From: Fimenecus sp045602655
Lineage (GTDB): Bacteria; Bacillota; Clostridia; Oscillospirales; Acutalibacteraceae
Reading direction: 5' to 3'
Length of the DNA: 30,731 nucleotides
Assembly: GCA_045602655.1 (NCBI GenBank)
Contig: JAZSBY010000107.1
Coordinates: forward strand, 1 to 30,731
Position numbers and translations under genes: made by a program. The notes beneath the pieces are model-generated. The model worked only from the letters and a program-made list of their open reading frames with translations. It did not search any database and was not told the DNA's origin. Shown piece after piece: positions 25,017 to 30,731 of this stretch. Positions within the stretch are counted from its first letter, which is position 1. The number at the start of each line of letters is the position of its first letter.

Positions 25017-25630
25017 TATTCTACCTCCATTGATGCGAAATTTTTGAGAATCTGAAGTCCCACATCACCACTCTTTTCAGGGTGGAATTGGGTTGCAAAG
25101 ATATTGTTTTTACCCACGGCAGAATGAAAATCAATTCCGTAATTCGTCACACAAGCAATATCCTTTTCGTCCTCTGCGTGAAGATAATAGGAATGAACAA
25201 AATAAACATAGGAATTTTCGGGAATACCTTTAAAGAGAGTATCATTCTGCTTGATACTCAATGAATTCCAACCTATATGAGGAATTTTAAGTCCCATATC
25301 AGGTGAGAATTTTTTGATTTTCCCCTTGAAAATTCCAAGTCCTTTAACATTCGGTGACTCCTCTGACTCCTCAAACAAAAGTTGAAGTCCAAGGCAGATA
25401 CCCAAGAATGGTTTGCCACTCAAAGCACATTCTTTTACAGTTTCAACAAGTCCGCTTTTGTGCATTGAGTCCATAGCGTCACCAAACGAGCCAACACCCG
25501 GCAAAAGCACTTTATCAGCAGACTTAATCCTTTCAGGGTCGTCAGTTATTATATTTTCAGCACCGATGAAATCGAGTGCTTTTTTTACACTTTGCAGATT
25601 TCCTGCACCGTAGTCAACAATTGCAATCAT
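25016..25630 (-). CDS. hisH: Imidazole glycerol phosphate synthase, glutaminase subunit HisH
   Basis: The class I glutamine amidotransferase partner of HisF. It has 204 residues from the chosen ATG 25630: AAGGA lies directly against the alternative ATG at 25639 but is about 9 nt from this one. The catalytic triad is visible: C79 in GICLGLQ, and H183 and E185 in FHPEKSG. The opening IAIVDYGAGNLQSV is typical of the family. First gene of a two-gene hisHF unit with its own promoter. Confidence 0.97.
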   Translation of the reverse strand: MIAIVDYGAGNLQSVKKALDFIGAENIITDDPERIKSADKVLLPGVGSFGDAMDSMHKSGLVETVKECALSGKPFLGICLGLQLLFEESEESPNVKGLGIFKGKIKKFSPDMGLKIPHIGWNSLSIKQNDTLFKGIPENSYVYFVHSYYLHAEDEKDIACVTNYGIDFHSAVGKNNIFATQFHPEKSGDVGLQILKNFASMEVE

Positions 25631-25659
25631 ATATGTCATTCCTTAAAAGTATTATGGGT

Positions 25660-25688
25660 ATTTTAACACAGTAAAGTGATATAATCAA
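25660..25688 (-). promoter_or_regulatory. Promoter of hisHF
   Basis: Minus strand TTGATT (25688-25683), 17-bp spacer, TAAAAT (25665-25660), about 30 bp before the hisH ATG. No T-box or leader peptide fits in so short a leader, so starvation control, if any, must act at the promoter. Confidence 0.75.
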
Positions 25689-25708
25689 TAGTATATTTCC
25701 TGTTTTGA

Positions 25709-25737
25709 TTGACTTTTGGAAAGATTTGCATTAAAAT
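25709..25737 (+). promoter_or_regulatory. Promoter of the HAD phosphatase gene
   Basis: TTGACT (25709-25714), 17-bp spacer, TAAAAT (25732-25737), immediately followed by a GGAGG ribosome site (about 25749-25753) and the ATG at 25763. Divergent from PhisH. Confidence 0.83.
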
Positions 25738-25762
25738 CTTTTTTGACGGAGGTGCTTAACCT

Positions 25763-26539
25763 ATGAATAATATTTTAAACAAAAAAGGTTTTATCAGCGA
25801 TATGGACGGTGTTATCTATCACGGTAACAAAATTCTTCCCGGTGTTGCTGAATTTGTAAATTGGATGATAGATAATGATAAGAAGTTTGTGTTTTTGACA
25901 AACAGTCCCGAAAAGACTCCCCACGAGTTAAGTATGAAACTTGAAAGAATGGGTCTTAAGGTAAGTGCAGACCATTTCTACACAAGTGCTATGGCAACTG
26001 CTGCATTTTTGAGCAGTCAGAAGCCCGGTTGTACTGCTTATGTTATCGGTGAAGGTGCTCTCTCAAAAGCACTTTACGACCAGGGAATTTATATGAATGA
26101 TGTTAACCCTGACTATGTTGTAGTGGGTGAAACCCGAACATACAGCTTTGAAAAAATCGAAAAGGCTATTGAATTGGTTCTCAAGGGTGCAAAACTTATC
26201 GGCACAAACCCCGACATTACAGGTCCTACCGAAAGAGGGCTTATGCCTGCAACAGGCTCACTTATTGCACCAATTGAAATTGCAACGGGCAAAAAGGCAT
26301 ATTTTGTTGGTAAGCCAAACCCGTTGATGCTTCGTCACGGTCTTCGCAAGCTCGGTTGCCACAGTGAGGAAATCGCATTTATCGGTGACAGAATGGATAC
26401 CGACATTATTGCAGGTATAGAGTCAAATGTTGACACAGTTCTTGTTCTCAGTGGTGTCACATCAATGGAAACTATTGATATGTTCCCGTACAGACCAAAA
26501 TACATTTTTGAGAATGTTGGGGAAATACTAAAAAAATAA
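25763..26539 (+). CDS. HAD-superfamily subclass IIA phosphatase (NagD-like)
   Basis: A cytoplasmic phosphatase for small phosphorylated metabolites, probably sugar or nucleotide phosphates; the exact substrate cannot be read from the sequence. The 258 residues are typical of the NagD/AraL group. HAD motif I is D13-x-D15 in SDMDGVIYH, motif II T46-N47 in FLTNSPEKT, motif III K184 in VGKPNP, and motif IV D209 with D214 in FIGDRMDTDI. The large C2 cap lies between motifs II and III. ATG with a GGAGGTG site. Single-gene unit bounded by a promoter and a terminator. Confidence 0.93.
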   Translation: MNNILNKKGFISDMDGVIYHGNKILPGVAEFVNWMIDNDKKFVFLTNSPEKTPHELSMKLERMGLKVSADHFYTSAMATAAFLSSQKPGCTAYVIGEGALSKALYDQGIYMNDVNPDYVVVGETRTYSFEKIEKAIELVLKGAKLIGTNPDITGPTERGLMPATGSLIAPIEIATGKKAYFVGKPNPLMLRHGLRKLGCHSEEIAFIGDRMDTDIIAGIESNVDTVLVLSGVTSMETIDMFPYRPKYIFENVGEILKK

Positions 26540-26558
26540 AATAACCAGAAACATGAAA

Positions 26559-26588
26559 AAGCCGACACAAATTGTGTCGGCTTTTTTT
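26559..26588 (+). terminator. Terminator of the HAD phosphatase gene
   Basis: A 10-bp stem AAGCCGACAC (26559-26568) with GTGTCGGCTT (26574-26583), loop AAATT, then a run of T to 26588, 20 bp after the stop codon. Confidence 0.95.
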
Positions 26589-26782
26589 GTGGAACAAATC
26601 GACAAATTGGAGTTTGTCTGTATCTTCCCCCCCTCAGTCAAATGCTACGCATTTGCCAGCTCCCCCTCAAGGGTGGAGCCCAATATAGCCTGCCCCCTGG
26701 AGGGGAAGGTGTCACCGTAAGGTGACGGAAGGGGGGATAAAACATCCCGACAAATTCAAATTTGTTTTACACAAAAAACTAA
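26583..26782. repeat. Non-coding palindromic intergenic element with imperfect terminal inverted repeats
   Basis: About 200 bp without a credible gene. The core (26625-26736) is GC-rich: it starts with a run of seven C (26627-26633), holds small hairpins AAATG-CTACG-CATTT (26639-26653), CTCCCCCT/AGGGTGGAG (26660-26678) and GTCACC-GTAA-GGTGAC (26711-26726), and ends with a run of six G (26731-26736). The outer arms match as inverted copies: each reads TTTTTTGTG, then ACAAAT, then TTTGTC, then the C-run. This looks like a MITE-like or REP-like element of gut Clostridia. No coding capacity for a transposase is present. It lies precisely between the terminators of the two convergent flanking genes. 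Confidence 0.75.
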
Positions 26783-26802
26783 GGTGGGAATGTATCCCAC
26801 CT
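26773..26802 (-). terminator. Terminator of paaK-ACT operon
   Basis: On the minus strand an 8-bp stem AGGTGGGA (26802-26795) with TCCCACCT (26789-26782), 5-nt loop, followed by TAG and a run of six T. It lies just after the ACT-protein stop codon. Confidence 0.9.
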
Positions 26803-26807
26803 CATCT

Positions 26808-27239
26808 TTAGAGTTTATCAACATCGGCGTCGGTAATCATATGGAAGCCTGCATTCTCAAGTGCTTTTTCTGCCTCGTTGTTATCGGCAACACGAAGCAC
26901 AACATAAGCGTGTTTTTCAGTACGAGCCATAAATGCGTAAAGATATTCCATATTGATATCGGCTTTATCCAAAACATCAAGTGCCATTGAAAGTTTGCCG
27001 GGTTGGTCGCCGATTTTAACACCAACAACATCGGTGATTTTAACCAGATACCCTGCTTCATTCAATGCTTTTGTTGCAGTTTCGTTATCGTTAACAATAA
27101 GGCGGAGAATACCGAAATCCTGTGTGTCCGCAATAGATAACGCACGAAGATTCACATTGTTATCTGCGAGAGTTTTTGTAATGTTTACCAATGAGCCTTT
27201 TTTGTTTTCAACAAATACTGTTAACTGTTTTAATGACAT
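26808..27239 (-). CDS. Protein with two ACT domains, likely amino-acid sensor
   Basis: The 143 residues consist of two ACT domains in tandem and nothing else: about 1-70 (KKGSLVNITKTLADNNVNLRA, glycine at the ligand turn) and about 72-143 (GDQPGKLSMALDVLDKADIN). ACT domains bind amino acids at subunit interfaces. There is no DNA-binding or catalytic part, so it probably acts by binding a partner or a ligand. ATG with GGGGAA; 18 bp after paaK, so same operon and under the same T-box. In other anaerobes such small ACT proteins sit beside paaK and ior genes, which points to an aromatic amino acid as the ligand (inference). Confidence 0.92.
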   Translation of the reverse strand: MSLKQLTVFVENKKGSLVNITKTLADNNVNLRALSIADTQDFGILRLIVNDNETATKALNEAGYLVKITDVVGVKIGDQPGKLSMALDVLDKADINMEYLYAFMARTEKHAYVVLRVADNNEAEKALENAGFHMITDADVDKL

Positions 27240-27257
27240 AGTATATTCCCCTTTCTA

Positions 27258-28568
27258 TTAGTCGTAAAGTTTACGCTTATCAATAACACGGACTGCTTTG
27301 CCTTCGCTACGAGCAATACTCTTTGGTGCAACAAGACGAACATTGGGGTTGATGCCAAGCATAATCTTCATAGCATTTGCAAGTGCTTTTTCCTGTTTTG
27401 TAATACCACCAACTGTATCAGAGAAGGTATCGGGATTCATTTCAACAAGAACATCGAATGTATCGTTATTATTAACCCTGTCAATAATAATCTGATAGTT
27501 TGGTTGATAGCCTTCGTTAAGAAGTACGGTTTCAATCTGACTCGGGAATACATTAACACCACGGATAATGAGCATATCATCACTTCTGCCCATCGGTTTT
27601 GCCATTTTAATAAATGTTCTGCCACAAGAACATTTTTCACGGGTAAGAACACATATATCCCTTGTGCGATAACGAAGAAGAGGGAATGCCTCTTTATCAA
27701 GTGCGGTGAAAACAAGTTCACCCTTACTGCCTTCCGGTAAAACCTCGCCTGTTTCAGGGTCAATAATCTCTGCAAGGAAATGGTCCTCGTTAATGTGCAT
27801 ACCTGTTTGCTCTTCACATTCAAATGATACACCGGGACCTGATGTTTCTGTAAGTCCGTAAATATCATAAGCTTTAATGCCAAGTGTTTCCTCAATCTGG
27901 TGACGCATTTCGTTAGTCCAAGCCTCTGCACCGAAGATACCTGCTTTAAGAGGAATTTTATCAGGTGTATACCCCTGCTCTTTAAGAGATTCCCCCATAT
28001 ATGCCGCGTAAGACGGTGTACAGCAGAGAATTGTGGAATTTAAGTCCATCATAAACTGAATTTGTCTTTCAGTATTACCCGATGACATAGGAAGTGTAAG
28101 GCAACCCACCTTGTGTCCGCCACCGTGAAGACCTGCACCGCCTGTGAAAAGTCCGTAGCCGTAAGCCACCTGTAAAACATCTTCGTCAGAGCCACCTGCT
28201 GCAACAATTGCACGAGCACAACAATCTTCCCACAAATCTACATCGTGCTGAGTGTAGAAAGCAACTACCCGTCGGCCTGTTGTACCCGATGTTGAGTGAA
28301 TTCTTACACATTCATTAAGAGGCTTTGCAAGTAAGCCATAAGGATAAGCATCTCTCAAATCTGCTTTTGATAAAAATGGGAGCTTGTGCAAATCCTCAAT
28401 ACCCTTAATGTCGTCAGGTGTAACACCTTTTTCGTCCATTAAATTCTTGTAGTAAGGCACATTTTCATAAACATGCTTTACCTGTTTCACCAATTTTTCT
28501 GATTGAAGCTTTTTAATTTCTTCAACAGGCATGGTTTCCATTTCTTTCTGATAATAACGCTTTTCCAT
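27258..28568 (-). CDS. paaK: Phenylacetate-CoA ligase family (aryl-acid AMP-forming CoA ligase)
   Basis: Activates phenylacetate or a related aryl acid: acid + ATP + CoA to acyl-CoA + AMP + pyrophosphate. From the ATG at 28568 it has 436 residues, the usual PaaK length. It carries the nucleotide loop STSGTTGRR at 92-100, YGLTETSG at 237-244, RTRDIC in the hinge region, and the C-terminal lysine in EGKAVRV. A ferredoxin-like Cys cluster CSCGRTF follows the hinge, as in other PaaKs. The frame stays open upstream to 28808, but those 80 codons are translated T-box RNA (NRGGTTG is the T-box sequence), and AAAGGA precedes ATG 28568. Downstream of iorB, upstream of the ACT gene. Confidence 0.95.
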   Translation of the reverse strand: MEKRYYQKEMETMPVEEIKKLQSEKLVKQVKHVYENVPYYKNLMDEKGVTPDDIKGIEDLHKLPFLSKADLRDAYPYGLLAKPLNECVRIHSTSGTTGRRVVAFYTQHDVDLWEDCCARAIVAAGGSDEDVLQVAYGYGLFTGGAGLHGGGHKVGCLTLPMSSGNTERQIQFMMDLNSTILCCTPSYAAYMGESLKEQGYTPDKIPLKAGIFGAEAWTNEMRHQIEETLGIKAYDIYGLTETSGPGVSFECEEQTGMHINEDHFLAEIIDPETGEVLPEGSKGELVFTALDKEAFPLLRYRTRDICVLTREKCSCGRTFIKMAKPMGRSDDMLIIRGVNVFPSQIETVLLNEGYQPNYQIIIDRVNNNDTFDVLVEMNPDTFSDTVGGITKQEKALANAMKIMLGINPNVRLVAPKSIARSEGKAVRVIDKRKLYD

Positions 28569-28623
28569 TTTGTTTTCGTCCTTTCTGCAATTTGCTATGG
28601 GTTTTTGGAGTGCAGAAGCAAAC

Positions 28624-28895
28624 AAAAAAGTCCTCTGCATTCCAATTCGGAACACAGAGGACGAGAAAATTCCCGTGGTACCACCTCTATTTACCATTAT
28701 CTCACGATAACGGCCTCCGAGTGCAAACACACCCTTGTCGATATAACGGTCGAACCCGTTTGACCTACACAGAAAACCTTCAGCCAACGACTCACGGAAC
28801 GAATTCACCGACTTTACACTACTGCATTACACCTTTCGCAGCTCTCTGGGAATGATATTTTCGGATACTATTTTCCGCTCAAGCATCTTTATTAC
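28624..28895 (-). promoter_or_regulatory. T-box riboswitch, specifier UUC (Phe), controlling paaK-ACT
   Basis: Read on the minus strand from the predicted start near 28895. Stem I carries AGAGAGC followed by the hairpin CTGC-GAAAGGTGTAAT-GCAG. Then GGTGAA-TTC-GTTCCGTGAGTC places the specifier triplet TTC at 28803-28801. A stem III hairpin CCGTTATC-GTGA-GATAATGG follows (about 28711-28692). The conserved T-box AGGTGGTACCACGGGA is at 28686-28671, and a terminator GTCCTCTG...CAGAGGAC (28662-28655 with 28637-28630) ends in six T (28629-28624). In this class, uncharged cognate tRNA stabilises the antiterminator. The class is certain; reading the specifier as Phe is by alignment to the usual GAA-NNN position. 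Confidence 0.95.
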
Positions 28896-28901
28896 TTTAT
28901 C

Positions 28902-28930
28902 ATATTAACACTCTAAACATAGAAAGTCAA
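28902..28930 (-). promoter_or_regulatory. Promoter of the T-box-paaK-ACT unit
   Basis: Minus strand TTGACT (28930-28925), 17-bp spacer, TAATAT (28907-28902), between the iorB stop and the T-box. It gives paaK its own transcript, independent of iorAB, starting near 28895. Confidence 0.85.
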
Positions 28931-28952
28931 GTAGTTTTTCTAAATTTTTTAA

Positions 28953-29525
28953 TTAAGAATCATATCCTAATTCAAAGGCTTTTTTATTCATTTCTACAAA
29001 CTTAGGTGCTACTGTATTTTCAATTGCAGTAATCCAGCGTTCCTTCGGAATGTCAAAGTATTTTGCAGCCTTACCCATAAGGACAATATTAACTGCTTTT
29101 ACAGACCCTGCCTGTTCAGCAAGTGAAAGTGCATCAAGTGCATCAACACTGACTCCTTTATTTGTCAATTCTTGGAGCACATTTTCAGGATACTCCGCCG
29201 CACCGATAATTACGGGCATTGGGTCGATTTGCTGTGTATTTACAACGATTTTTCCGTCTTTTTTAAGGAATTTAGCATATCTTCCTGCCTCAAGTTTTTC
29301 AAATGAGATAATTATATCTGCCTCACCGTCCGTAATAATTGGTGAATAAACCTTGTCACCAAAACGGACATAAGTTACAACTGAGCCACCTCGTTGACTC
29401 ATACCGTGAACTTCGCTGACTTTTACATCATAACCCTCGTCAACAAGAAGACGACCTAACAATTTTGATGCAAGCAAACTGCCCTGTCCGCCAACACCAA
29501 CTATCATAACACTAACAGTTTTCAT
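28953..29525 (-). CDS. iorB: Indolepyruvate:ferredoxin oxidoreductase, beta subunit
   Basis: The gamma-type domain subunit of the arylpyruvate oxidoreductase, which binds part of the TPP and CoA site with IorA. The 190 residues fit IorB: opening IVGVGGQGSLLASKLLGRLL (near 9-28) and VHGMSQRGGSVVTYVRFG (about 39-56), both hallmarks of the 2-oxoacid:ferredoxin oxidoreductase gamma domain. ATG with a strong AGGAGGGGA site, 15 bp after iorA, so it is one operon. No terminator is seen after the gene before the T-box promoter. Confidence 0.96.
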   Translation of the reverse strand: MKTVSVMIVGVGGQGSLLASKLLGRLLVDEGYDVKVSEVHGMSQRGGSVVTYVRFGDKVYSPIITDGEADIIISFEKLEAGRYAKFLKKDGKIVVNTQQIDPMPVIIGAAEYPENVLQELTNKGVSVDALDALSLAEQAGSVKAVNIVLMGKAAKYFDIPKERWITAIENTVAPKFVEMNKKAFELGYDS

Positions 29526-29540
29526 TTTAAGTCCCCTCCT

Positions 29541-30731
29541 TTAAACGATTGCATCAAATGCACAAAGCTGTTTACAAACTCCACAGCCTACGCACAATGT
29601 TGCATCAATTCTTGCCTTACCGTCTTTCATACTGATTGCAGGACAACCGAGTGTCATACATCTCTTACAAGACCTACATTTATCCGCATCAACTTTAAGT
29701 GGTGCTTCGTGTTTAACTGATTTTAAAAGCACACAAGGTCTGCGGGAAATAATAACTGACGGTTCCTCCGTTGCCAATTCTTCTTTAATCACATCGTTAC
29801 AAGCCTTAAGGTCATAAGGGTCAACAACCTTTACACGATTTATACCGAGAGCCTTGCAAAGACTTTCAAGGTCAACTTTAGAGGCAGGGTCACCCTTGAT
29901 GTTATATCCCGTTGTAGGATTCTGTTGATGTCCCGTCATACCCGTAATTGAGTTATCAAGGATAATAACAGTTGAGTTTGTAGCATTATAAGCCACATTC
30001 ACAAGCCCCGTCATACCTGAATGCATAAATGTTGAGTCACCGATAACCGCAACACTCTTTTTCTCTGCTTCACTACCTCTTGCAAGGTTAAATCCGTGAA
30101 GTCCCGAAATTGACGCACCCATACAGAGAGTTGAATCAAGAGCATTGAGTGGTGGTACTGCACCGAGGGTATAACAACCGATGTCACCAAGTGCAGTAAT
30201 CTTATTCTTTGCAAGTGTGTAGAAAAGACCTCTGTGAGGACAACCTGCACACATCATTGGCGGTCTGTTTGGAATAACTGAATCGGCAGAAACACTTTCG
30301 GCCATTTCCATTCCGAATGCTTTTGCAATAGTTGCTTGTGAAAATTCGCCTAAAATTGAAAATCTCTCTTTACCGATACATTCTATACCAAGGGATTTTA
30401 CATAATTTTCAATGAATGGGTCAAGTTCTTCAATTACATAGAGAGTCTTAACCTTTGATGCAAAATCTTTAATGAGTTTTACGGGCAACGGGTATGACAT
30501 ACCGATTTTAAGGATGCTTGCACTATCCCCCATAACCTCTTTCACATACTGATATGAACAACCGGATGTAATAATACCGATTTCATCTGAATTCATTTCA
30601 ACTGTATTGTATTGGCAATTCTCTGCAAATTCCTGCAATTTAAGAGTTCTTTCTTCAACTATTGGATGACGCTTAATAGCATTACCCGGCATCATAATGT
30701 ATTTTGCAGGGTTCTTTTCGTATTCCTTTAA
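29541..30731 (-). CDS. iorA: Indolepyruvate:ferredoxin oxidoreductase, alpha subunit (C-terminal 396 residues; gene runs off the window)
   Basis: The TPP- and Fe-S-containing large subunit. It interconverts arylpyruvate + CoA + oxidised ferredoxin with arylacetyl-CoA + CO2 + reduced ferredoxin. The frame is open through the window edge, with 12 codons before the first Met, so roughly 200 N-terminal residues are missing. Visible are CAGCPHRG and the TPP-binding stretch GDIGCYTLG ... GDSTFMHSG ... LDNSITGMTGHQ. Two [4Fe-4S] ferredoxin motifs close the protein: CRSCKRCMTLGCP and CVGCGVCKQLC. Followed after 15 bp by iorB. The promoter and any leader are outside the window. Confidence 0.96.
   Translation of the reverse strand, partial: LKEYEKNPAKYIMMPGNAIKRHPIVEERTLKLQEFAENCQYNTVEMNSDEIGIITSGCSYQYVKEVMGDSASILKIGMSYPLPVKLIKDFASKVKTLYVIEELDPFIENYVKSLGIECIGKERFSILGEFSQATIAKAFGMEMAESVSADSVIPNRPPMMCAGCPHRGLFYTLAKNKITALGDIGCYTLGAVPPLNALDSTLCMGASISGLHGFNLARGSEAEKKSVAVIGDSTFMHSGMTGLVNVAYNATNSTVIILDNSITGMTGHQQNPTTGYNIKGDPASKVDLESLCKALGINRVKVVDPYDLKACNDVIKEELATEEPSVIISRRPCVLLKSVKHEAPLKVDADKCRSCKRCMTLGCPAISMKDGKARIDATLCVGCGVCKQLCAFDAIV

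Noticed and set aside
26583..26782. An insertion sequence or CRISPR fragment.
   Set aside because: There is no transposase frame and no regularly spaced direct repeats; inverted repeats and GC-rich hairpins fit a non-autonomous palindromic element instead.
28569..28808. An 80-residue N-terminal extension of PaaK.
   Set aside because: These codons are the T-box RNA read in frame; the correct ATG at 28568 follows the T-box terminator and has an AAAGGA site and the normal PaaK N-terminus.

Overview
The window looks like chromosomal DNA from a low-GC Gram-positive anaerobe of the class Clostridia, most likely a gut Oscillospirales/Ruminococcaceae-type bacterium. This rests on the AT-rich sequence, strong Shine-Dalgarno sites, sigma-A-type promoters with 17-bp spacers, a T-box riboswitch, a division and cell-wall (dcw) cluster with a sporulation-type ftsW/spoVD flavour, ferredoxin-dependent indolepyruvate oxidoreductase, and a GC-rich palindromic intergenic element of a type I associate with gut Clostridia. 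The genus assignment is inference. No phage, IS transposase, CRISPR array, rRNA or tRNA was seen.

Layout. 1-4771: end of a P-loop ATPase gene, pgi, a D-Ala-D-Ala carboxypeptidase gene (all minus), mtaB (plus), and a small lipoprotein gene (minus) that shares a bidirectional terminator with mtaB. 4829-7297: a cytoplasmic GH2 beta-mannosidase gene with its own promoter. 7381-21427: the dcw cluster, all minus, transcribed mraZ-rsmH-ftsL-ftsI(spoVD/pbpB)-murE-murF-mraY-ftsW-murG-murA-ftsQ and then ftsZ. It runs from a clear promoter before mraZ, has a second promoter before ftsZ, and ends in a UUCG-capped terminator. murD, murC, murB and ftsA are not in it. 21505-23572: pncB-ppa, stop and start overlapping as TAATG, so a pyrophosphate-producing enzyme is coupled to the enzyme that removes pyrophosphate. 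23583-24257: a small nitroreductase gene (plus). 24261-25688: hisH-hisF (minus), a two-gene unit. 25709-26588: a NagD-like HAD phosphatase gene (plus). 26583-26782: a roughly 200-bp non-coding palindromic element between two convergent terminators. 26808-30731: iorA (incomplete)-iorB, then a T-box with its own promoter, then paaK and a double-ACT-domain gene (all minus).

The most interesting unit is the last. A T-box whose specifier triplet reads UUC (Phe) controls an aryl-CoA ligase (PaaK) and an ACT-domain protein directly downstream of indolepyruvate:ferredoxin oxidoreductase. T-boxes switch genes on when the cognate tRNA is uncharged. This arrangement therefore suggests the pathway runs in the anabolic direction: phenylacetate to phenylacetyl-CoA to phenylpyruvate to phenylalanine. 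The rest of the window is mostly housekeeping, with several start codons corrected here from Shine-Dalgarno placement.
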